A stretch of DNA of 26,562 nucleotides, from assembly GCA_041581135.1 (NCBI GenBank), contig JBFGCM010000053.1, forward strand, positions 1-26,562, in the 5' to 3' direction. This DNA comes from JBFGCM01 sp041581135 (lineage in GTDB: Bacteria; Actinomycetota; Acidimicrobiia; Spongiisociales; UBA5794). The first letter of the stretch is position 1. Every line of letters starts with the position of its first letter. Below, one piece after another: positions 16,698-22,597 of this stretch. The translations under genes and the position numbers were made by a program. The notes below the pieces were generated by a model, which did not search any database, was not told where the DNA came from, and was given only the letters and a program-made list of their open reading frames with translations.

Positions 16698-16727
16698 ATT
16701 GTAGCTTTTGGCTACGCTCAGTAGCAG
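16698..16727 (-). promoter_or_regulatory. putative tad operon promoter overlapped by inverted repeats
   Basis: On the minus strand TACAAT (16698-16703) is a good -10 element about 35 bases upstream of cpaB. No good -35 is found at 17 bases; the position is occupied by TGCTAC. The inverted repeat GTAGC-TTTTG-GCTAC (16701-16715) overlaps the -10, and CAGTAGCAG (16719-16727) covers the -35 region. A weak -35 with operator-like repeats suggests control by an activator or repressor. Confidence 0.5.
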
Positions 16728-16773
16728 CACCCAGAACGCGATGATACGCCAAAGGGATATCCATCTGCTACTG
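16719..16773. repeat. 9-bp inverted repeat with 37-bp spacing upstream of tad operon
   Basis: CAGTAGCAG at 16719-16727 has its exact reverse complement CTGCTACTG at 16765-16773. Together with GTAGC at 16701, GGCTAC at 16710 and GGCTAC at 16883, five GTAGC/GCTAC cores occur within about 190 bases, more than chance would give. They may be binding sites of the HTH protein encoded next door. Confidence 0.45.
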
Positions 16774-16904
16774 GGTCCTTCTGCTCGTCGACGGCGCCAT
16801 GGGCGCCACCCCCCTGGGTCACCGACCGAGCCCCGGCCCTTGGTGAACCCGCTCTGAGAAACGCATCGACCGGCGGCAGGGTGGCTACCGGCGGTCGCTC
16901 CGCT

Positions 16905-17129
16905 TCAGGACACTTCTATGGATTGATCAGCGCTCTCATCCGCCGTCACCGGGTGACTCCGGAGCCACTCGAGGATCTCATCCCGGAAGAACCGAAACGA
17001 GCGACCGCCCGGGAAGCGGTACGCCGGAAGGGTACCCTCGCGCGCCATCTTGCGAACCACCTGCACGTTCATCGACAGGAGGTCGGCGACCATGGCCGTG
17101 TCGAGCACCTGTGGCAGGTCGTCTGCCAT
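16905..17129 (-). CDS. small excisionase-type (HTH_17/MerR-like) DNA-binding protein
   Basis: A 74-residue protein that is essentially one winged-helix domain of the excisionase/BldC-like type. The recognition part LDTAMVADLLSMNVQVVRKMAREGTLPAYRF is the usual 'x-x-EVAxLLxVsxxTVxrlxxxGxLPaxR' pattern, followed by the wing GGRSFRFFRDEILEWLRSH. GGAGA lies 6 bases before the ATG. No phage or integrase gene is nearby, so a transcription factor is more likely than a recombination directionality factor. It points in the same direction as the tad operon 241 bases away; control of that operon is a reasonable guess from position only. Confidence 0.8.
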   Translation of the reverse strand: MADDLPQVLDTAMVADLLSMNVQVVRKMAREGTLPAYRFPGGRSFRFFRDEILEWLRSHPVTADESADQSIEVS

Positions 17130-17158
17130 CGTGGTCTCCTCTACTCGAATCTAAAGTG

Positions 17159-17186
17159 ATTCTACAGTGTTTGAAGTTCTTGTAAA
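17159..17186 (-). promoter_or_regulatory. promoter of the HTH gene
   Basis: On the minus strand TTTACA (17181-17186), a 16-base spacer and TAGAAT (17159-17164) resemble a SigA promoter. The 5' leader would be about 25 bases and includes the GGAGA site. The surrounding DNA is distinctly AT-richer than the rest of the window. Confidence 0.55.
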
Positions 17187-17249
17187 GCGGTTATTGGCGT
17201 ACGGTGGCGTCGGAGCGGTACGATCTCGACAGAGAGGAGTTCCAGCACC

Positions 17250-17789
17250 ATGAGCGACGACCCACTCGACGAGCTCGGCCAAGAGCTACGGCAGAAGGTC
17301 GCCGGCGAGTTCCGCCGGACGGCCGAGGAAGACGAATTCGCGGCTCGCAAGATCCACCTTCGCTCTCGCGATCTCGGCGCCATCGCCCACGAGGTGCTGA
17401 GTCGCGGGGACCAGGTGGAGGTGATTGCCGAGGGATTGCGCATGCGCGGCTCGGTGGTCCACGCCAAAGGGACAGTGGCAACCATCGAAGGGCCGGCGGG
17501 CACCCGGCTCGACGTCAATCTGGCTGCACCGCTCATCATCCACGTCGTCGACCATTCCACCGCCGGTGGCCGATCCCGCGATCCGTTCGGGAGTGACTCC
17601 TTCCTGGCCAGGCTCCGGGAGCTGGAGATCGATGAGGCGCGGGTACGAATCATCGCCAATGGCGAGGTCGTCATCGGCCGTCTGGAGGCGGTCGGCACGG
17701 ACCATGTGATGGTCATCGGCAACGACCAGCTACCGTGGTACATATCGCTCCACGCCATCGTTGCCGTCGAGCAGCGTGAAGGCTGGTGA
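17250..17789 (+). CDS. uncharacterised actinobacterial protein, possible tandem small beta-barrels
   Basis: A 179-residue soluble protein that I do not recognise. The N-terminus is acidic and helical (DPLDELGQELRQKVAGEFRRTAEEDEF). Two later segments have the look of small SH3/Sm-like barrels: GDQVEVIAEGLRMRGSVVHAKGTVATI with RLDVNLAAPLIIHVV, and ARVRIIANGEVVIGRLEAVGTDHVMVI with YISLHAIVAVEQ. Repeat-like pairing of the segments is an impression. GAGAGGAG precedes the ATG by about 11 bases. TACGAT at 17219-17224 could be its -10, with a poor TTGGCG 19 bases upstream. It is transcribed divergently from the HTH gene and is followed 45 bases later by the glutaredoxin gene. Confidence 0.75.
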   Translation: MSDDPLDELGQELRQKVAGEFRRTAEEDEFAARKIHLRSRDLGAIAHEVLSRGDQVEVIAEGLRMRGSVVHAKGTVATIEGPAGTRLDVNLAAPLIIHVVDHSTAGGRSRDPFGSDSFLARLRELEIDEARVRIIANGEVVIGRLEAVGTDHVMVIGNDQLPWYISLHAIVAVEQREGW

Positions 17790-17834
17790 GCGTCTTCGAG
17801 TTCTTTCGCCTCCCGGTTAGGTTCCTCCCTCCCC

Positions 17835-18125
17835 ATGACTCACCCTCACACCCATCCTTCTCCACCGGTCACCGTGTACTGGAGGCCCGGCTGCGGCTTC
17901 TGTTCGACGTTGTTGCGCAAGCTCGAATCGATCGGGGTCGAGCACACCCGGATCAACATCTGGGATGACGACGACGCGGCTGCGTTCGTTCGCACGGTGG
18001 CGAACGGAAACGAGACCGTTCCGACCGTGACCGTCGGGGATCGGGCGCTGGTGAACCCCAAGCACCGCCAGATCATCAACGCCCTCAAGGAAGTCGCCCC
18101 CGAGCACGTGCCCGCCGGGTACTGA
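17835..18125 (+). CDS. mycoredoxin-like glutaredoxin
   Basis: A 96-residue thioredoxin-fold protein. The first strand VTVYWRPGCGFC carries the active site CGFC (C20, C23), very close to the CGYC of mycoredoxin. NETVPTVTVGD contains the conserved TVP with the cis-proline, and NPKHRQIINALKE completes the fold. Mycoredoxins reduce mycothiol mixed disulfides in actinobacteria; a role in mycothiol-linked redox repair is inferred. No SD precedes the ATG; the leader is instead C-rich, so leaderless or atypical initiation is possible (TAGGTT lies 11 bases before the ATG). An extended His/Pro N-terminus precedes the fold. Confidence 0.88.
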   Translation: MTHPHTHPSPPVTVYWRPGCGFCSTLLRKLESIGVEHTRINIWDDDDAAAFVRTVANGNETVPTVTVGDRALVNPKHRQIINALKEVAPEHVPAGY

Positions 18126-18246
18126 GCTGACCTTCTCTTCGACGTCGCTGCGGTCTCGTTGCGCTGTCGCCCGATCGAACCGCCGCCCGAAACTCGTCAA
18201 GGTGCGCTGCCGTCGAGCCGTTGCATCTGGCCGGCCAGGCCGCACT

Positions 18247-18393
18247 GAACGGGCGCGAGCTGAGACCGCCGCGCTGCGTAGCCTGGCCACTGCCGCATCG
18301 ATGGTGCGGGACAACCCGGCGCGGTTCCAGCTCCAGCTCCTCCAGGAGATGCCGGCGTCGTCGGGCAGCATGTTCGTCGTGGGAACCGAACCC
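18247..18393 (+). pseudogene. probable decayed C-terminal fragment of an SPFH/band-7 protein
   Basis: This gap of about 317 bases (18126-18442) has no intact gene. One frame encodes a stretch containing AETAALRSLATAASMVRDNP, then RFQLQLLQEM, then SSGSMFVVGTEP. This matches, from memory, the end of stomatin/SPFH proteins: A-E-ALR-LA-AA--V--NP---QL--LQ, then a short S/G-rich segment and a V-rich strand. No SPFH core domain is encoded upstream, since the glutaredoxin gene ends only about 120 bases before, and the frame has lost a sensible stop, running on into DNA antisense to the next gene. I therefore call it a remnant. A chance match cannot be ruled out. Confidence 0.45.
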
Positions 18394-18442
18394 CAAGCGG
18401 AGAGCCCGTCCTCCGGATGGCGCGTTCGGGACGAGCGGCCGA

Positions 18443-19129
18443 CTACAGATACACGGCGATCTCGTCCAGCGGCTTCCGCCGGAGGTCAGGAACCAGGCAC
18501 TCGTCGGCGGGATACCCGACGGGAAACAGCACGAACGGTCGCTCGTGCTTGGGACGCCCCAACAGTCGGCCGAGGAACGCCATGGGACTCGGGGTGTGGG
18601 TGAGCGTCGCCAGCCCCATGTGGTGCAGTGCCGCGATGAAGAGACCACAAGCGATGCCCACGCTCTCCTTCACGTAGTAGTGATGCTGCGCGGAGCCGTC
18701 CGGGCGAATGCCGTGCCGTTGCTCGAAGACCACGACGAGCCACGGGGCCGTCTCCAGGAATGGCTTCCGCCAATCCGTCTGCAGCGGTTCGAGCGCCTCC
18801 CGCCACTCGGCGTTGAGACGACCCCCCTCGTAGTTCTCTCGTTCCTCCGCTTCGGCGGCCTCGCGGATCTGCCGCTTGTACTCGGGGTCACCCACCACGA
18901 CGAACGTCCACGGCTGGCGGTGCGCGCCCGAAGGGGCCGTAGAGGCAGTCCGGATGGCGAGATCGATCAGCCGGCGCGGCACCGGATCAGGGCTGAAGTC
19001 GCGCACACTGCGCCGGCCGTCCATCAGCTCGAAGAAGGATTCGGCGCGTTCCTCCATCGTGGACGGCTCGAAGCGGGGGAGATGGTGGTGGATGAACGGG
19101 TGGCCGTTGATGAAGACCCGTTCACCCAT
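18443..19129 (-). CDS. iodotyrosine deiodinase-like FMN nitroreductase
   Basis: A 228-residue nitroreductase-fold flavoprotein very close to the animal iodotyrosine deiodinase (IYD) pattern. FMN-phosphate-binding residues are in GRRSVRDFS (39-46); TAPSGAHRQPWTFVVVGDP (64-82) is nearly the IYD block. The substrate lid residues Glu, Tyr and Lys of IYD correspond to E96 and Y100 in EERENY and K122 in TDWRKPFL. HHYYVKESVGIACGLFIAALHHMGLATLT, LLGRPKHE, PVGYPADE and VPDLRRKPLDEI also match. Human IYD reductively removes iodide from mono- and diiodotyrosine; bacterial homologues dehalogenate halotyrosines. The start overlaps the end of the upstream nitroreductase gene by 8 bases. The natural bacterial substrate is not known. 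Confidence 0.88.
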   Translation of the reverse strand: MGERVFINGHPFIHHHLPRFEPSTMEERAESFFELMDGRRSVRDFSPDPVPRRLIDLAIRTASTAPSGAHRQPWTFVVVGDPEYKRQIREAAEAEERENYEGGRLNAEWREALEPLQTDWRKPFLETAPWLVVVFEQRHGIRPDGSAQHHYYVKESVGIACGLFIAALHHMGLATLTHTPSPMAFLGRLLGRPKHERPFVLFPVGYPADECLVPDLRRKPLDEIAVYL

Positions 19130-19646
19130 CGAAGCGCTCTCTGCGAACGATGTCTGCCACGTCCTTGCGACCGGTCATGCCGCTTGCCCTGAGCAGGCGA
19201 CGTTGTGCCTGCTCTTCGTCCCGAGCCGGATACCCGAAGGCCACCGCATATCGAGCCCGATGGTCGGACGGGATGCCGAGCAGCTCTCTGACCCGATCCT
19301 CCTCGTAGAGGGTGACGGGTACCGACCCGACACCGATCGCAGCCGCAGCCAGCATCATGTTCTGCGCCACCCGGCCGGCATCGAACTGGTACCCCTCGGG
19401 CTCGATGACCGGGACGATGGCGAGCGCCGCCCCGGCCACCGGGCCGGCGAACTGGCCGCACTGCGACAGCTCGACGAGCCGCTCCCGCTCCTCGACCACG
19501 ACGAAGACCCACGGCTGCCGGTTCTTCGAGCTGCCGGTCCAGCGGCCCGCCTCGAGAATGCGGGTGAGATCCTCTTCGCTCAGCGGTTCGTCGCGGAACC
19601 GGCGAACGGCCCGCAGCCCCAGCGTCGATTCATAGGCATCGTTCAT
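19122..19646 (-). CDS. nitroreductase family protein
   Basis: A 174-residue FMN nitroreductase-fold protein. LRAVRRFRDEPLSEEDLTRILEAGRWTGSSKNRQPWVFVVV holds the FMN-phosphate arginines and the SSKNRQPW segment. GRVAQNMMLAAAAIGVGSVPVTLYEEDRVRELLGIP is the family's central helix pair. The ending FGYPARDEEQ is also typical. It is shorter than classical NfsA/NfsB, like many actinobacterial members. Start chosen at ATG 19646, because upstream in-frame sequence comes from the palindromic repeat array, not a protein. It is the first gene of a two-gene unit with the IYD-like gene. Confidence 0.85.
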   Translation of the reverse strand: MNDAYESTLGLRAVRRFRDEPLSEEDLTRILEAGRWTGSSKNRQPWVFVVVEERERLVELSQCGQFAGPVAGAALAIVPVIEPEGYQFDAGRVAQNMMLAAAAIGVGSVPVTLYEEDRVRELLGIPSDHRARYAVAFGYPARDEEQAQRRLLRASGMTGRKDVADIVRRERFDG

Positions 19647-19660
19647 GGGCCGTGAGCCTA

Positions 19661-19875
19661 GGGAGTCGGCGGCTACGACGCCTCCGGATGAGTCGGCGGT
19701 TTCGCCGCCTCCTGATCGCCGTGTTCCGCACGGCTCCCGGATTGGTCGGCCGGGTCGGCCTCCCTCCCAGATGCCGGATTGTCGTGCTGCGCACGACTTC
19801 CAGACCAGAACCCTGGGATGGTATCTGGCAGCCCGGCGCAGCCGGGCGATCTGGCAGCCCGGCGCAGCCGGGCTC
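19661..19875. repeat. palindromic repeat array between nitroreductase and CDF genes
   Basis: About seven short hairpins in a row. Examples: GGCGG-TTTCG-CCGCC (19695-19709), CCGTG-TTCCG-CACGG (19719-19733), GGCC-GGGTC-GGCC (19748-19760), GTCGTG-CTGCG-CACGAC (19781-19797), and two copies of GCCCGGC-GCA-GCCGGGC (19831-19847 and 19857-19873). Most stems are followed by a tail like TCCNGAT or TCCAGA. The stem bases differ but pairing is kept. The last two units are a perfect tandem duplication with 26-base period. An outer pair CCAGATGCC (19767-19775) and GGTATCTGG (19820-19828) brackets the fifth unit. A related element lies at 26311-26422. Confidence 0.8.
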
Positions 19876-20784
19876 CTACCAGGTGAGTTCTCGGCAGTGG
19901 TCGTTGCTCTCCGGCTCCACTTGGAGCGTGGCATGGTCGATGTGGTGCTCGGTGCGGAGCAGGTGACGAGCCTCACCGAGCACCTTGTGGGAATCGATGT
20001 GATCTTCGACGACGAGGTGCACCGAGGCGACTTCCATCTGCGACGTCAGCGACCACACATGGAGGTCGTGCACCCCCACCACGCCCGTGACTTCCTGAAG
20101 CTCGGCTTCGATGGCACCGATGTCGACATGCTGCGGGGCGGCCTGTACGAGGATGCGCAATGCTTTGCCTCCCAGTCTCCACGCCCGCGGCAGGATGTAG
20201 ACACCGATGAAGATGGCCAGAATCGGGTCGATCTGGAGCCATCCCGTGAAGTGGACGATGAGCGCCGCCGCGATCACGGCGATCGAGCCGAACAGGTCGG
20301 CGAGCACCTCCAGGTACGCACCCTCCAGGTTGAGGTTCTGGCCCGCCCCCTCGCGCAGCAGGCGCCACGCAATGAGATTCACCAACAAACCGACGGTCGC
20401 AACGATCAACATCGCACCGGTCGTGATCTCGACGGGCTCGAACAGACGTCGCACACCTTCGACGATCACGTAGCCCGCCACGACGAACAACAGCACGGCG
20501 TTGGCAAGCGCGGCGAGAATCTCCAGCCGGTAGAGCCCGAAGGTGCGGTACTCGTTGTGACCCATGTGCCGAGCGGCCACGATGGCTGCCAGTGCCATCC
20601 CCAGACCCAGCGCGTCGGTCAACATGTGCCCGGCATCGGAGATCAACGCCAATGATCCGGTCAAGAAGCCGGCCACCGCCTGGACCACCATGACGACGGC
20701 CACCAGCAACAACGACACGGCGAGGCGACGCACGTAACGGCCGCCTCCCAGCGTCACATCTGGGACACCATGGTCTCCTGCCAT
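19876..20784 (-). CDS. cation diffusion facilitator (CzcD/ZitB-type)
   Basis: A 302-residue metal-ion/proton antiporter of the CDF family. Six membrane helices are visible. The first metal motif is in helix 2, SDAGHMLTDALGLGMAL (H and D four apart); the second is in helix 5, GAYLEVLADLFGSIAVI, where Glu stands in the position of the His found in ZitB, as in some CzcD proteins. The cytoplasmic C-terminal domain includes VHDLHVWSLTSQMEVASVHLVV, a CDF hallmark, and ends with an HCR-containing tail. Likely substrate is zinc or a related divalent cation, exported from the cytoplasm. ATG at 20784; 46 bases after the ABC exporter gene, so possibly part of the same transcript. Confidence 0.92.
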   Translation of the reverse strand: MAGDHGVPDVTLGGGRYVRRLAVSLLLVAVVMVVQAVAGFLTGSLALISDAGHMLTDALGLGMALAAIVAARHMGHNEYRTFGLYRLEILAALANAVLLFVVAGYVIVEGVRRLFEPVEITTGAMLIVATVGLLVNLIAWRLLREGAGQNLNLEGAYLEVLADLFGSIAVIAAALIVHFTGWLQIDPILAIFIGVYILPRAWRLGGKALRILVQAAPQHVDIGAIEAELQEVTGVVGVHDLHVWSLTSQMEVASVHLVVEDHIDSHKVLGEARHLLRTEHHIDHATLQVEPESNDHCRELTW

Positions 20785-20830
20785 CGCCGTTAGCGTATCG
20801 CCTCGACGGTCCGGAACGTGTAGTCCTCGG

Positions 20831-22597
20831 TCACTCGGTTTCGCCGAACCAGAGCATGCGGAACTCCTCGCTGGTCTCGAGCAGCTCTTTGGCCGTCCCG
20901 ACCGCGGCCACCGCGCCATCGGCGAGGACGATGACTTGATCGGCGCGCTGGAGTGCCGGGTGGCGGTGCGACACGACCAGGCTCGTCGCGCGGTCGTTCG
21001 AACGGAGAAGGCGATCCCACAACCGGGCCTCCGTGACCACATCCAAGGCACTGGACACGTCGTCGAAGACGAGCAGCTGCGGCCGCCGCACCAGCATGCG
21101 TGCCGTCGCCGTCCGCTGCACCTGTCCGCCGCTCAACCGGACGCCGAGGGGGCCCACCTGGGTCTCGAGTCCAGCCGACATCGCCCTGACGTCCGGGGTC
21201 ATCACCGCACCCTCGATGGCATCCCACAACTCCCCGTCGTCGACCGCGAGGCCGAGGAGCAGGTTGTCACGCAAGCTCATCGAGAACAGGCGGGGAACCT
21301 GCGGGGTGTAGGCGGAATGCGGTGGCACGAAGAACGCCGCCGGGTCATCGACCACGTCGCCGTTCCAGCGGATGTCGCCGGCCTCAGGGGTGACCAGGCC
21401 GAGCAGTGCACGGAGCAGTGTCGTCTTGCCCGAGCCGACGCGGCCCGTGATGACGGTGAAGCTGCCCGCCTGGATGTCCAGGTCGATGTCGGTGACACCA
21501 TTGGAGGTTCCCGGGTAGGTGTAGGTGAGGCCCCGCACCTGCAGCCGGTCGAAGTCCGCGTCGGGGGCGGCCCGGGGTACGGGCGCATCGGTCCGGCCCG
21601 CCTCGAGACGGAGCTCGACCGGCGCAACGAGCTCCTCCGCCGGTGCCCCGCGGAGAAGACCGACCATCCGCTCGAACGAGACCCCGGACTGCTTGAAGCG
21701 CGCAACGAACATCCCGACGTGGTGAATGACCTCGGCGGACTCCATCAACACGGCGACGAACAGCGCGAAGTCGCCGACGTTGAAGTCGGCGCCTCCTGAG
21801 AGCTGGATGGCGGCCACCAAGAGCACCAGGCCGGTACCAACGTGCACGACGTTCCAGTAGATCGACTCCAACAGCGCCGTGAACACACGGTCCTTCACCA
21901 TCGCCCGGCGCCGGACGTCGTTCAACCGCTCGAAGTGACGGATCATCGGTGCCTCGGCGTCGGCCACCTTGATCGCCTGCACCGAGCCGAACATCTCACC
22001 GATGGCCTCGGTCACCTGCCCGGTCGCCACGCGCGCCTGCTCCCGGTAGCGGCGAATGCGAGTTCCCGTGCGCTCGGTGAGGAAGACCACCAGGAAGAAC
22101 GGGAGGAACACGAAGACCGTGAGCTGGGCGTTCACGAACCAGAGGACCGCGACCCCGACGAGGGTGAACGCCAGCGACCCGAACATGTCCACGGTCCACG
22201 ACGTGGTCTCCTCGACATGTTCCACGTCCTCGCGAAACCGGCTCAGTGCCTCTCCGGGTGACTCGTCGATCGCCTGTGCTCCCGGAAGCGACAAGATCCG
22301 GGTGAACATGTTCTGTCGCATCGTGGCGCCGAGGCGGAACATGAGGGCAACGTCGTTGTACATGCCGACGAACATGACCGCCAGGCGGAAGATGGCGTAG
22401 CCCCCCATGAGCCCCATCAAGGTCGGCACGTTGAGGCCGACCTCGGACTCGAGCCGGTTGAAGTAGGCACGGGCGATGAGCGCAGCCAGGATCGGCAGGG
22501 TCCAGAGCACGGTCCACGTGACCACGTTGACCGCGTACCGCAACGGATACTGGCGCACCAGCTTGACCATGAGGCGGAGCGTGGTGGTGTCGTTCAC
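20831..22597 (-). CDS. ABC exporter half-transporter, subunit with degenerate Walker B
   Basis: A 588-residue membrane-ATPase fusion (type IV ABC exporter). The six-helix membrane domain occupies about 1-320; the nucleotide-binding domain has Walker A GRVGSGKTT, Q-loop YTPQVPRLFS, canonical signature RLSGGQVQR, Walker B LLVFDDVSSALD and H-loop SHRHPALQ. The catalytic Glu after Walker B is Asp here, the mark of the non-hydrolytic site in heterodimeric exporters. GTG start at 22597 overlaps the partner's stop (GTGA), with GGAGGAGG 7 bases upstream. It should pair with the protein encoded at 22594-24351. Drug, lipid or peptide export is possible; cargo unknown. Confidence 0.92.
   Translation of the reverse strand: MNDTTTLRLMVKLVRQYPLRYAVNVVTWTVLWTLPILAALIARAYFNRLESEVGLNVPTLMGLMGGYAIFRLAVMFVGMYNDVALMFRLGATMRQNMFTRILSLPGAQAIDESPGEALSRFREDVEHVEETTSWTVDMFGSLAFTLVGVAVLWFVNAQLTVFVFLPFFLVVFLTERTGTRIRRYREQARVATGQVTEAIGEMFGSVQAIKVADAEAPMIRHFERLNDVRRRAMVKDRVFTALLESIYWNVVHVGTGLVLLVAAIQLSGGADFNVGDFALFVAVLMESAEVIHHVGMFVARFKQSGVSFERMVGLLRGAPAEELVAPVELRLEAGRTDAPVPRAAPDADFDRLQVRGLTYTYPGTSNGVTDIDLDIQAGSFTVITGRVGSGKTTLLRALLGLVTPEAGDIRWNGDVVDDPAAFFVPPHSAYTPQVPRLFSMSLRDNLLLGLAVDDGELWDAIEGAVMTPDVRAMSAGLETQVGPLGVRLSGGQVQRTATARMLVRRPQLLVFDDVSSALDVVTEARLWDRLLRSNDRATSLVVSHRHPALQRADQVIVLADGAVAAVGTAKELLETSEEFRMLWFGETE

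Noticed and set aside
16793..16807. GGCGCC-ATG-GGCGCC as a terminator of the HTH gene
   Set aside because: Stem of 6 bp with no T-run on either strand; better left as an unexplained palindrome in a repeat-rich intergenic region.
16905..17129. Excisionase of a prophage or integrative element
   Set aside because: No integrase, attachment-site repeat or phage gene in the window; the protein type is also widely used for transcription factors such as BldC.
19823..19873. Possible CRISPR repeat-spacer array
   Set aside because: Only two direct copies with no spacers between (period 26 bases, repeat 25), no cas genes, and each unit is a hairpin of the palindromic family.
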